Part shown: positions 56,724-64,000 of the stretch, one piece after another | Position numbering within the stretch: position 1 is the stretch's first letter | Layout of the letters: each line of letters starts with the position of its first letter | Source of the DNA: Dyella acidisoli | GTDB lineage: Bacteria > Pseudomonadota > Gammaproteobacteria > Xanthomonadales > Rhodanobacteraceae | DNA length: 64,000 nucleotides | Assembly: GCF_030160295.1 (NCBI RefSeq) | Contig: NZ_BSOB01000006.1 | Location: 177,816 to 241,815 of the forward strand | Reading direction: 5' to 3' | Notes under the pieces: model-generated | Seen by the model: the letters and a program-made list of their open reading frames with translations, nothing else | What the model was told of the DNA's origin: nothing | Database searches by the model: none | Made by a program: the position numbers and the translations under genes

Positions 56724-57491
56724 ATGCGACGAACAGCGCTCCTGATTTCACTGTTATGGATGGCAACTGCAACACACGCGGCTGGTCCCAGCCAAGACGA
56801 ACAACACTTCGTCGCAAGCTTGCACCTCGGCGCCGCACCCCAAATCCGCTATCTCGACGCCACTGGCAAGCCACTCGATTACACCGCCTTCGCGCAGCAA
56901 CTGAGCCAAGGCCGCCGCCACTACAGCATCACCCGCGACATCCACGCCGGCATGGCAGTGTTGCGTCTGCGGCCGCCCGGCGCCCATGCCGGTGAACCAG
57001 GACGCTTCGCCTTTGGTCGTGGCGATGACTTCCCTCCCTTCGAGTTGCCATCACTGCAAGGTGGCATGCAGCGGCTGGGAGATTTCCACGGTCGCTACAC
57101 CCTGGTCAGTTTCTTCTTCGCCGAATGCGCGCCTTGCATCGCCGAGGTGCCGACGCTCAACGAATATGCGCGCGAGCATGGCGACATGAACTTCGTAGCC
57201 ATTACGTACGAGGACGCCACCACCGCGCGCGAGTTCGTGAAACAGCATGGATCGACATGGAACGTGCTGTACGACGGGCAAGCGCTGACTGACACGCTCG
57301 GCGTTGGCATTTTCCCCACTTTGATGCTGCTTGATCCTAGCGGCCACGTAGCGGGCGCTGCCGTTGGCACGGCGATGCAAGATGCCCCAGCCAAACGCCT
57401 CGCCGACCTTGGCGGCTGGATCGAGCAATGGAAGAACGTGGCATCCAGCGAGCAGACACGCTCATTGCACGGAACGCCAGCCCGGCAATAA
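56724..57491 (+). CDS. Exported TlpA-like thioredoxin-fold protein
   Basis: This 255-residue periplasmic protein has a signal peptide (MRRTALLISLLWMATATHAA), an N-terminal region of about 85 residues without recognised family, and a thioredoxin/AhpC-TSA domain from about residue 100. The active-site CXXC is Cys135-Cys138 (FFAECAPCIAEVP), and the cis-Pro segment is VGIFPTLML. TlpA/ResA-type proteins reduce periplasmic disulfides, for example in cytochrome c or oxidase maturation. The substrate is not indicated by neighbours. Longer frames upstream run through the repeat element and were rejected. Confidence 0.8.
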   Translation: MRRTALLISLLWMATATHAAGPSQDEQHFVASLHLGAAPQIRYLDATGKPLDYTAFAQQLSQGRRHYSITRDIHAGMAVLRLRPPGAHAGEPGRFAFGRGDDFPPFELPSLQGGMQRLGDFHGRYTLVSFFFAECAPCIAEVPTLNEYAREHGDMNFVAITYEDATTAREFVKQHGSTWNVLYDGQALTDTLGVGIFPTLMLLDPSGHVAGAAVGTAMQDAPAKRLADLGGWIEQWKNVASSEQTRSLHGTPARQ

Positions 57492-57589
57492 CAACCCGGC
57501 GGACTTGTGCGCCGCGCCAACCACCCAGCCTCTGCACGTGCTAGAACAGACTACTGCGCCAATGGGGTTGGCACGGGGGAAGGATCGGC

Positions 57590-58669
57590 ATGTCACAAGC
57601 GGCATTCGAACTACGCGACACGCGGAGCATGGCGACGCCAAGCATCGAGCCAGACCCGCGCGCGCAAGCCGCCGACATCCCACCCAACATATTGGTCCAA
57701 CTCACCGAATTCGCTGCCGTGCACGGCATCACCAGCGACGCCTGGTTCGCTGGCTTAGGCATCACGCGGCAGCAGATCAACGATCCAAGCGTACGCGTTT
57801 CGTACCGGCAAGCGCGCATGATGATCACCCGTGCGCTACGGGCGCTGCGTTATCCGGCATTGGGTCTGCTGATCGGCCGTAACGAAACCATCGGCAGCTT
57901 CGGCCTGCTCGGCCTGGCCATGATGACCTCGCGCAATTTCGGCGAAGCGATGAACGTGGGCATTGAAAACCACAGAATCTGCGGCAGCCTGCTGGACGTG
58001 GATTTTTCCATCGTGGATGCGCAAAGTGTTGCTGTGCAGGCATGGCCACGCTTTGGCGAAATCGAGCTGTTGCCGTTCTTGTGCGAAGAGCTGTTTTCCA
58101 GCTGTCTGGCCATGGCACGCGAACTGGTTGGCCACAAACTCATTCCGGTGCGCATGGAATTCACCTATCCGGCGCCTTCATATGCAGCGGAATACACCTC
58201 CACCTTCCAATGCGACGTGCGTTTCGGCGCGCAACACAATCGCATCCTGGTGGACGTCAACTGGCTGACGCATCCCCTTCCCGGCTACAACCCGCTCACT
58301 TCTCGGCAGGCGTTGGCACTGTGCCATCAACAACTGCGCGGCAGCAGCCGTTCCGATGAAATCGTCGGCTCTGTCGAGCGCCTGTTGCGCAGCCGTTTGC
58401 GCGAACACCCCAAGCTCACCGAAGTCGCCCGCACCCTTCATCTCAGCGAACGCTCGCTACGCCGCAAGCTCGCCGAGAGCGGCCGCATCTTTCGCGAGAT
58501 CCACGATCGCGTACGCGCAGAGCGTGCGCTGGAATTGCTGCATGCGGGTCAATTGAGCGTGGCGGAAATTGGTATCGAGCTGGGTTTCAGCGATCCGCGT
58601 GAATTTCGGCGTGCGTTCAAGCGCTGGACTGGGATGCCGCCGCAATTGGCGCGGCGAAGCCTGCCCTGA
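57590..58669 (+). CDS. AraC-family transcriptional regulator with arabinose-binding-like N-domain
   Basis: This 359-residue protein has an N-terminal ligand-binding region of the PF12625 type (SYRQARMMITRALRALRYPALG, then GSFGLLGLAMMTS). The C-terminal AraC double helix-turn-helix spans about residues 260-355 (LTEVARTLHLSERSLRRKL and VAEIGIELGFSDPREFRRAF, then KRWTGMPP). Such regulators often activate catabolic or lipid genes. Its target is not evident; putA and the TlpA-like gene are the nearest candidates on the same strand. A GGGGAAGGA site precedes the ATG at 57590. Confidence 0.88.
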   Translation: MSQAAFELRDTRSMATPSIEPDPRAQAADIPPNILVQLTEFAAVHGITSDAWFAGLGITRQQINDPSVRVSYRQARMMITRALRALRYPALGLLIGRNETIGSFGLLGLAMMTSRNFGEAMNVGIENHRICGSLLDVDFSIVDAQSVAVQAWPRFGEIELLPFLCEELFSSCLAMARELVGHKLIPVRMEFTYPAPSYAAEYTSTFQCDVRFGAQHNRILVDVNWLTHPLPGYNPLTSRQALALCHQQLRGSSRSDEIVGSVERLLRSRLREHPKLTEVARTLHLSERSLRRKLAESGRIFREIHDRVRAERALELLHAGQLSVAEIGIELGFSDPREFRRAFKRWTGMPPQLARRSLP

Positions 58670-58678
58670 ATTTCAGTC

Positions 58679-58714
58679 TTGCCTCAGCTCGTTGGTGATA
58701 CTATAGGTAGTATC
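58679..58714 (+). promoter_or_regulatory. hicAB promoter with overlapping operator
   Basis: A -35 TTGCCT (58679-58684), a 17-bp spacer and -10 TATAGG (58702-58707) precede hicA by 16 bases. The inverted repeat GATACTA-TAGG-TAGTATC (58697-58714) covers the -10 box, an ideal place for autorepression by HicB. Confidence 0.6.
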
Positions 58715-58722
58715 GTCGACTA

Positions 58723-58968
58723 ATGAACGCAAAGGCCAAGCTCCTCGCATCCATCCTTGCCAATCCAAAGCAGGTTCGCTTCAACGATGCCTGCAGGGCC
58801 GCGGAAATTCTTGGTTTTATACACAGCGGCGGAACGGGTTCACATCGCGCTTTTGCCAGGGCAGGTGAACCAGTGGGGCTGAATTTCCAAAACCGTGGTG
58901 GATTTATTCCGCCCTATCAAGCCCGTCAACTCGGCGCAATGATCGAGAAATACGGAGAGAAGCCGTGA
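58723..58968 (+). CDS. hicA: HicA-family mRNA interferase toxin
   Basis: This 81-residue protein has the double-stranded RNA-binding-like fold of HicA. The segment GGTGSHRAF holds the conserved catalytic His41, followed by a hydrophobic strand (VGLNFQNRGG) and a C-terminal helix (ARQLGAMIEKYG). HicA cleaves mRNA when free of HicB. The stop overlaps the hicB start as GTGA (58965-58968), so the antitoxin is translated by coupling. It is slightly longer than many HicA proteins owing to its N-terminal helix (KLLASILANPKQ). Confidence 0.88.
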   Translation: MNAKAKLLASILANPKQVRFNDACRAAEILGFIHSGGTGSHRAFARAGEPVGLNFQNRGGFIPPYQARQLGAMIEKYGEKP

Positions 58969-59291
58969 ATCACTACCCCATTGAAATCTTTTGGTCGGAA
59001 GAGGATGAGGGCTATATCGCCGAAGCGCCCGATCTACCAGGATGCTCTGCATGGGGCGCCACCGAAACCGATGCCGCCCGCGAGATCAAGCATGCCATCA
59101 GCGCCTGGATCAAAGCCGCCAAGGCGGCGGGAAATGTCGTCCCACCTCCATCCACCATGGAGCCATTAGAGTCTTACAGCGGTAAATTCGTCGTGCGCGT
59201 ACCGCGGTCGCTGCATGCACGCCTTGCTCGCAAGGCCAAGATCGAGGGTGTAAGCCTCAATCAATACGTTACTCATATGCTGTCGCGGTAA
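58965..59291 (+). CDS. hicB: HicB-family antitoxin
   Basis: This 108-residue protein has an N-terminal partial RNase-H-like HicB fold (YPIEIFWSEEDEGYIAEAPD and PGCSAWGATETDA). A C-terminal ribbon-helix-helix segment follows (GKFVVRVPRSLHARLARKA, then SLNQYVTHML) that should bind the operator upstream of hicA. It neutralises HicA and represses the operon. The GTG start at 58965 overlaps the hicA stop. The reverse-order toxin-first layout is the normal one for hicAB. Confidence 0.9.
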   Translation: MNHYPIEIFWSEEDEGYIAEAPDLPGCSAWGATETDAAREIKHAISAWIKAAKAAGNVVPPPSTMEPLESYSGKFVVRVPRSLHARLARKAKIEGVSLNQYVTHMLSR

Positions 59292-59390
59292 TCGCGCGTC
59301 ATGTCATACGCATGAGCCAGGACAGCTACGCGATAAGAAATTAAGAACTTGGATCACTCATATTCCTAGCAACATACACGCTGCCAGAAC

Positions 59391-59780
59391 TCACCCAACT
59401 CGCGATCTGCCACTGCCTTGCTTGCGCTTGGTCGCACGCATCCGCTCAGCCGCCTGAATTTGATGCGCCTTCATGATCGTCATGATCAATCCAGGAAACC
59501 GCTGGTTGATCTCCTCGCAACGGGTGCTGTTGCGCATTTCCACACCTTGTCGCTCGCTGCGGATCAATCCCGCTTCGCGCAACGCACGAAAGTGTTGCGA
59601 TAGTGTCGACTTGGGAATATCGCGATCGCTGATCTTCAGGAAGTTGGAGCAGGTGGCGCCGCTGGAGATAGACAGTTCGGCATAGATAGCTGCACGCACG
59701 GGATCGGAAAGGGCGTGGAGGATGCCTTCGACGGTAATGTCTTCTATGGATGGATGAACCAGCGGCCTCATGGTGCGCAT
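59391..59780 (-). CDS. ArsR-like winged-helix transcriptional regulator
   Basis: The protein, about 129 residues, has the core pattern ILHALSDPVRAAIYAELS, the recognition helix STLSQHFRALREAGLI and the wing RQGVEMRNSTR, as in ArsR/SmtB repressors. There is one Cys in the region before the recognition helix (GATCSNF), and a second in TRCEEIN, so a metal or redox sensor is possible but not proven. The start is uncertain: the ATG at 59780 is preferred because a longer start at 59816 would lie inside the operator repeats. It is divergent from an SDR gene that it probably represses. Confidence 0.82.
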   Translation of the reverse strand: MRTMRPLVHPSIEDITVEGILHALSDPVRAAIYAELSISSGATCSNFLKISDRDIPKSTLSQHFRALREAGLIRSERQGVEMRNSTRCEEINQRFPGLIMTIMKAHQIQAAERMRATKRKQGSGRSRVG

Positions 59781-59800
59781 TTTATCAGGCACTTGATTTC

Positions 59801-59845
59801 TAGTTCTATAGTTCATAAGTTACGAACTACAGGATTTCAGAACTA
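59801..59845. promoter_or_regulatory. Divergent operator with four TAGTTC half-sites
   Basis: Two direct TAGTTC copies (59801-59806, 59809-59814) face two GAACTA copies (59824-59829, 59840-59845). All four lie between the ArsR-like gene and the SDR gene, forming two possible inverted repeats. The positions suit one regulator controlling both promoters. Confidence 0.55.
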
Positions 59846-59869
59846 CCTCACCCCACCAGGACATATTCC

Positions 59870-60616
59870 ATGAGCAAGCTGAAAGGTAAGGTCGCCGTCG
59901 TCACCGGCGCATCCAAGGGTATCGGCGCCGGCATCGCCAAGGCGCTCGGCGCGGAGGGCGCGTCGGTTGTCGTGAATTACGCCTCCAGCAAGGCGGGCGC
60001 GGATGGTGTGGTCAACGACATCGTGAAAGCCGGCGGCAAGGCTGTGGCCGTGCAAGGCGATGTATCCAAAGCTGCGGACGCGCAGGCCATTGTCGATGCA
60101 GCCATCAAGCATTACGGTCGTCTCGACGTGCTCGTGAACAACTCGGGCGTCTACGAGTTCGCACCGATCGAGGCGATCACGGAAGAGCACTACGACCGGC
60201 AGTTCAATGTGAACGTGCGCGGTTTGCTGCTGACCACCCAGGCTGCCGTGAAGCACCTTGGCGAAGGCGCCAGCATCATCAATGTCGGCTCGCTGGTCTC
60301 GCGCATCGTGCCTGCGAACACGGTGGTGTACACCGCCACCAAGGGTGCCGTGGATGCGATCACCGGCGTGCTTTCGCAGGAATTGGGACCGCGCAAGATT
60401 CGCGTGAACGCGCTCAATCCTGGCATGGTGGAAACGGAAGGCACGCATGCCGTGGGTGCTATCGGCGGTGATTTCGAAAAATCTGCCCTGGCACATACAC
60501 CACTGGGCCGCATTGGCCAGCCGAACGATATCGCCTCGATTGCCGTGTTTCTGGCTTCTGATGATTCGTACTGGCTCACGGGTGAGCGCTTGTATGCAGG
60601 CGGCGGTGCGCGCTGA
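59870..60616 (+). CDS. Short-chain dehydrogenase/reductase
   Basis: This 248-residue classical SDR has the cofactor motif TGASKGIG (about 12-19), VNNSG in place of NNAG, the catalytic Ser (GSLVSRI) and Tyr-x3-Lys (YTATK), and PGMVETEGT. VVVNYASS after the first strand suggests NADPH preference. Substrates vary widely in this family (sugars, ketones, quinones), and the sequence does not decide. A CCACCAGGA site precedes the ATG at 59870. It is divergent from an ArsR-like gene and probably under its control. Confidence 0.85.
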   Translation: MSKLKGKVAVVTGASKGIGAGIAKALGAEGASVVVNYASSKAGADGVVNDIVKAGGKAVAVQGDVSKAADAQAIVDAAIKHYGRLDVLVNNSGVYEFAPIEAITEEHYDRQFNVNVRGLLLTTQAAVKHLGEGASIINVGSLVSRIVPANTVVYTATKGAVDAITGVLSQELGPRKIRVNALNPGMVETEGTHAVGAIGGDFEKSALAHTPLGRIGQPNDIASIAVFLASDDSYWLTGERLYAGGGAR

Positions 60617-60624
60617 TCGCTGGA

Positions 60625-60659
60625 TTTCGAGCGCATCCCGATAGAGGATGCGCTCGAAA
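60625..60659 (+). terminator. Terminator-like hairpin after the SDR gene
   Basis: The 14-bp stem TTTCGAGCGCATCC (60625-60638) / GGATGCGCTCGAAA (60646-60659) has a 7-base loop. No T run follows on the plus strand, so it could equally be an RNA-stabilising hairpin. Confidence 0.5.
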
Positions 60660-61161
60660 AGATGCGCATTATTGTGCGGCTACCGCATTACTGCCTATGC
60701 ACACTGCCGTCGCCGATGCCCAGGCAGATACGGGAGCGAGCAGGCATCACCCCTACGGGGCGAACCTGGGAATTATTGATCCTGTTGAATGCCGGCGGCA
60801 CATTCGGACGCACCTTGCCCGACCCGGCTCCACTGCCTTCGGCATGCCCAAACAAACGCCCGACCCAGCGAGAACGCATGACTGCCTCCCTTTGCGATAC
60901 GTTGACAGGTATTCAAGATATAACTGCCTGATCGGCCCTAGTAGCGACATCTTGGCAAGGCAGATTTAAATTTTCTTCAAGCATTGCTGGCCGAATCGCT
61001 TCATTCGATCGCACTGAAGCAAGGCATCCAGGTGCTATCACGCCCAGCAGACTGGCCGCTTTGCCCCCCATACCCGTCCTTTTTGCCCTCCCCTCTTTGC
61101 ATGGCTTACGGGACAGTGCGTCGGTACGCGCCCGCATGGCGCGTGGGGAGAAATGGTTGTC
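60660..61161. other. Gene-free region before the beta-helix lipoprotein gene
   Basis: In this 500-bp region I see no gene with a ribosome-binding site or a recognisable family. Several short frames exist on both strands and appear to be chance. It presumably carries the promoter of the three-gene cluster that follows. Confidence 0.5.
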
Positions 61162-62397
61162 ATGCGCAAGATCTATCCTTTGATCGCTTTTTCGTTGCTG
61201 CTGACCGCCTGCGGCCATCAGGAAAATGCTGCACAGAACCAGAGCGACGCTTCGTTCGAAAGTAAGTTGGAACAGCAACTGCTCGACGCCAAACCCGGCA
61301 GCGTGATCGACATTCCGGCCGGCCATTATTCGCTTAAGCGAGGCTTGAGCCTGCGCACTAACGGCGTAACCATTCGCGGCGCGGGCATGGACAAGACTGT
61401 GTTGTCGTTCAAGGGACAGATCGTCGGCCCTGAAGGGCTGCTGGTGAATGCCGATGACTTCACCATCGAGAACCTCGCCATCGAAGACACGATGGGTGAT
61501 GCGCTGAAGATCAATCAGGGCAAGAACATCACCATCCATGGCGTACGCATCGAGTGGACCGGCGGCCCGAAGAGCACCAACGGCGCCTACGGCCTCTATC
61601 CGGTCAAGACGCAAAACGTCTTGGTGGAAGATTCAGTCGTCATCGGTGCTTCGGACGCCGGCATCTACGTGGGCCAGTCGAACAACATCGTCGTGCGACG
61701 CAATCGCGCCGAACAGAATGTAGCGGGCATCGAGATCGAGAATTCGGTGAACGCCGACGTGTACGACAACACGGCGACGAAGAACACCGGCGGCATTCTC
61801 GTTTTCAATATGCCGAACCTGTCGCAGGCCGGTCATGCCACGCGCGTGTTCCACAACAAGGTGTTCACCAACAACACCGGCAACTTCGCCAAGAAAGGGG
61901 CGGCCGTTGCCAGTGTGCCGGCGGGCTCGGGCGTGGTGGTGAATTCCAACGACAAGGTGGAGATCTTCGATAACGACATCGCCGACAGCCAGACGGCGAA
62001 CGTGATCATTTCCAGCTACTTCTCCACCAACTACTACAACACGCGCGGCGTCGCGACCGATTACAACCCGTATCCGAAAGGCATCTACGTCTATGGCAAC
62101 CGCTTCAAGGGCGGTGGTGATTCACCGGACGGCCTGAAGCTGAAAACACTCAAGACCGCGATGTACGGCATCAGCGGCAACTTCCCTGACGTGTTATGGG
62201 ATGGCTACACCGATCCGAAAAACCAGGCAGACGGCCTGCCACCGCCGAACGACCGCATCTGCATCGTGGACGCCAACGGCGTACTCAATGCCGACGGTCC
62301 GCACGATTACAAGAATCCCAGCACGGACACCAAACCCTTCCAGTGCAGCTTGCCCAAGCTGCCGCCCGTTGCGCTGAATCCGGAACCGAAAGTCTGA
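61162..62397 (+). CDS. Parallel beta-helix repeat lipoprotein (TIGR03805-like)
   Basis: This 411-residue lipoprotein has lipobox LTAC with Cys17. A right-handed parallel beta-helix follows, built of about ten rungs (NGVTIRGAGMD, DDFTIENLAIEDT, QNVLVEDSVVIGAS, NNIVVRRNRAEQN, ADVYDNTATKNTGG). The end is Cys-bearing. The organisation and the neighbouring dihaem cytochrome match a recurrent gene pair I know as TIGR03805/TIGR03806, of unknown substrate. Beta-helix proteins of this kind often bind or cut polysaccharides, but no catalytic residues are clear. The ATG at 61162 is favoured over 61153 by spacing from GGGGAG. Confidence 0.8.
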   Translation: MRKIYPLIAFSLLLTACGHQENAAQNQSDASFESKLEQQLLDAKPGSVIDIPAGHYSLKRGLSLRTNGVTIRGAGMDKTVLSFKGQIVGPEGLLVNADDFTIENLAIEDTMGDALKINQGKNITIHGVRIEWTGGPKSTNGAYGLYPVKTQNVLVEDSVVIGASDAGIYVGQSNNIVVRRNRAEQNVAGIEIENSVNADVYDNTATKNTGGILVFNMPNLSQAGHATRVFHNKVFTNNTGNFAKKGAAVASVPAGSGVVVNSNDKVEIFDNDIADSQTANVIISSYFSTNYYNTRGVATDYNPYPKGIYVYGNRFKGGGDSPDGLKLKTLKTAMYGISGNFPDVLWDGYTDPKNQADGLPPPNDRICIVDANGVLNADGPHDYKNPSTDTKPFQCSLPKLPPVALNPEPKV

Positions 62398-62408
62398 GAG
62401 CATTGCTG

Positions 62409-63569
62409 ATGCAGAAGAAGATGTGGATGCGCGGACTGCTGCTGTCCGCGCTTTTGTGCCTGGCTGCTTGCCACCAGGGCATGGAACCGGTTGCATTTCA
62501 CGACGACGGCTATCCGTCGAAGCTGAGCGATTGGCATGTCGTGGAAGCACACGATGGGGTGTTGCAGTTGAACGATGGCGTGGTTCCTTACGAACTCAAC
62601 ACGCCACTATTCACGGACTACGCGCACAAGCTGCGTACGATCTGGATGCCCAAAGGCGTGTCAGCCAAGTACAGCCCCAAGGATACGTTCGATTTTCCGG
62701 TGGGAACCATCATCAGCAAGACGTTCTTCTATCCGATCCCTAAGGATGCAGCACGTAACGCCACTGACGTGGCACGTACGTATGACACGAGCCGCGATTT
62801 CGCAGCACCCGGGCAAGGACTGAATCTTGCCGAAGTACATCTAGTCGAAACACGCCTGCTGATTCGGCGCAAAGAAGGCTGGGTAGCCATTCCCTACGTG
62901 TGGAACGCGGAGCAGACCGAGGCCACGCTCGCCCGCACCGGCGACGTGCAAGCGTTGACGCTGGTGAGCGACAACGGCGAGCGCGAAAACTTCAATTATG
63001 TGGTGCCCGATCAAAGCCAATGCGCAAGCTGCCACGCGCGCGACTGGACCACACGCGCCATCCAGCCCATAGGCCCGAAGGCGCGCCATCTCAATCGTGA
63101 TTACCGTTATGCCGATGGTGATGAAAACGAACTCGCGCATTTAGTCCGCATGGGTTATCTCACTGGCGCACCTGTACCAGCCGACGCACCACGCAACGCG
63201 AACTGGATGGATACACACGCCTCGCTCGATGCACGCGCACGCGCTTACCTGGATATCAACTGCGGCCATTGCCACAACCCGAAAGGCGCGGCCAACACCA
63301 CTGGACTCACTTTGGATATCGCCACGACCGAAGATCGCCATATCGGCATCTGCAAGCCGCCGACGGCAGCCGGACAAGGCACCGGCGACCATCTGTTCGA
63401 CATCGTGCCAGGCCATCCTGACGACTCGATTCTGCCTTACCGGCTCAGCTCCACCGAGCCGGGCACGATGATGCCGGAGATCGGGCGCAGCACGATGCAT
63501 CGCGAAGGTGTTGCGCTGATCAAGGCGTGGATTGCGGCGCAATCGGGGGATTGCTTGGTTTTGCACTAA
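62409..63569 (+). CDS. SO2930-family dihaem c-type cytochrome lipoprotein (TIGR03806-like)
   Basis: This 386-residue lipoprotein (LAAC, Cys21) has two haem c sites, CASCH (205-209) and CGHCH (285-289). A long N-terminal beta-rich part carries VPYELNTPLFTDYAHKLR, WMPKGVSAKYSPKDTFDFPV and GTIISKTFFY. The family is defined by this segment and by linkage to the beta-helix gene 11 bases upstream. It presumably handles electrons in the periplasm; the reaction is unknown. The next gene is a TonB receptor, suggesting outer-membrane import is part of the same system. Confidence 0.85.
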   Translation: MQKKMWMRGLLLSALLCLAACHQGMEPVAFHDDGYPSKLSDWHVVEAHDGVLQLNDGVVPYELNTPLFTDYAHKLRTIWMPKGVSAKYSPKDTFDFPVGTIISKTFFYPIPKDAARNATDVARTYDTSRDFAAPGQGLNLAEVHLVETRLLIRRKEGWVAIPYVWNAEQTEATLARTGDVQALTLVSDNGERENFNYVVPDQSQCASCHARDWTTRAIQPIGPKARHLNRDYRYADGDENELAHLVRMGYLTGAPVPADAPRNANWMDTHASLDARARAYLDINCGHCHNPKGAANTTGLTLDIATTEDRHIGICKPPTAAGQGTGDHLFDIVPGHPDDSILPYRLSSTEPGTMMPEIGRSTMHREGVALIKAWIAAQSGDCLVLH

Positions 63570-63578
63570 TGCTTTCGT

Positions 63579-63723
63579 CCCCTCTCCCCTTCGGGGAGAG
63601 GGCTAGGGTGAGGGGACAAGGCTTGCGGAAGAACACTTTGCCGCGTACAGCTTTTTTTTGCGCCAAACAAACATTGGGCGAGGCTGACCCCTCACCCCAA
63701 CCCTCTCCCTGAAGGGGAGAGGG
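63579..63723. repeat. Inverted pair of CCCTCTCCCC hairpin repeats, copy at the right edge
   Basis: The left module CCCCTCTCCCCTTCGGGGAG (63579 on) continues GGGCTAGGGTGAGGGG to 63616. The right module CCCCTCACCCC with its CTCTCCCTGAAGGGGAGAG hairpin spans 63688-63723. It sits between the dihaem cytochrome and receptor genes and may limit read-through. Confidence 0.75.
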
Positions 63724-63762
63724 TGTACTGCTAGCAAGATTGTTTTCTGAGGGGAAAAAATA

Positions 63763-64000
63763 ATGACGATACGCCAACGAGCACTGCCCGCTTACGTACG
63801 CCATCTGCTGTGCGGTGGTGTCGCCTTGTTGATGTGTGCACCGGTTTTCGCATTCGACGACGCACCGGCGCAAAACACTACCGATAAGCAAAGCCAGCCC
63901 GACGCCAGCCAAGCCAAGCAGCTAGGCAACATCACCGTGACGGCACAAAGCCGCACGCAACAGATGGAGCAGGTGCCGATTCCGTTGCAGATCCTCACGG
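63763..64000 (+). CDS. TonB-dependent receptor, N-terminal part (runs off the window)
   Basis: The first 79 codons are present: a signal peptide (about 1-31, ending PVFAF), a polar linker rich in Gln, Asp and Ser, and a TonB-box-like LGNITVTAQSR at about 54-64. The plug then begins with QQMEQVPIPLQILT. This is the usual opening of a TonB receptor, and the rest lies outside. GAGGGGAAAAAATA precedes the ATG at 63763. Its position after the beta-helix and dihaem genes suggests it imports the ligand of that system. Confidence 0.85.
   Translation, partial: MTIRQRALPAYVRHLLCGGVALLMCAPVFAFDDAPAQNTTDKQSQPDASQAKQLGNITVTAQSRTQQMEQVPIPLQILT

Noticed and set aside
60901..60926. TTGACA followed by TATAAC as a promoter
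   Set aside because: The spacing is only 11 bases, too short for sigma-70 recognition.
60660..60970. Short frames on both strands before the beta-helix gene
   Set aside because: No ribosome-binding site, low-complexity translation and overlap with one another; judged chance.

Overview
The window looks like chromosome of a gammaproteobacterium of the order Xanthomonadales, most likely Rhodanobacteraceae (Dyella/Luteibacter/Rhodanobacter-like). This rests on family content: many large TonB-dependent receptors, an aa3 oxidase cluster with DUF2244 and DUF2909 genes, an rpsU-yqeY-dnaG block, and high-GC coding. It is an inference from reading, not a database match. No rRNA, tRNA, CRISPR array, insertion sequence or prophage was recognised.

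Layout. 1-13 kb: the start of a methylglyoxal-synthase-like gene, then four large TonB-dependent receptors. Three are on the minus strand, and two of these are close tandem paralogues. One Oar-like receptor is on the plus strand. Each receptor has its own strong hairpin terminator except where noted. 13.5-19.4 kb: gltBD glutamate synthase with an attenuator-like leader. 19.6-22.5 kb: EnvC-like amidase activator and a Ctp/S41 protease, flanked by palindromic repeats. 22.7-24.9 kb: a smaller receptor preceded by a perfect 18-bp palindrome. 25-28.8 kb: an EcsC-like protein, a pteridine reductase, folK, folB and tsaD, with a 270-bp nested inverted repeat between folB and folK. 29-32.4 kb: rpsU, yqeY, dnaG, dedA. 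32.5-39.2 kb: a DUF4239 membrane protein and a heavy-metal-type RND efflux operon. 39.4-44.5 kb: a Na/Pi cotransporter and an MgtA-type Mg2+ ATPase with a long leader. 44.5-52.7 kb: haem A synthesis, Sco-like and SURF1 genes, and the aa3 cytochrome c oxidase operon. 53.3-58.7 kb: putA, a TlpA-like thioredoxin and an AraC regulator. 58.7-60.6 kb: a hicAB toxin-antitoxin pair and a divergent ArsR-like regulator/SDR pair. 61.2-64 kb: a beta-helix lipoprotein, a dihaem cytochrome lipoprotein and the start of another TonB receptor.

How the genes work together. The window is dominated by the cell envelope: outer-membrane import (six receptors, one partial), metal and ion transport (RND efflux, Na/Pi, MgtA) and envelope maintenance (EnvC, Ctp, DedA). 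Respiration is represented by the oxidase with its haem A and assembly genes, and by a proline dehydrogenase that feeds electrons to the chain.

The most interesting non-coding signals are: the roughly 640-nt mgtA leader, with a near-consensus promoter, two candidate small ORFs and mutually exclusive hairpins; the folB-folK composite palindrome with complementary apical loops; a Zur-like palindrome before a receptor gene; a terminator-like hairpin between the gltB promoter and start codon; and several families of inverted-repeat elements. The beta-helix/dihaem/TonB-receptor cluster at the right edge is the best candidate for a little-described functional system.
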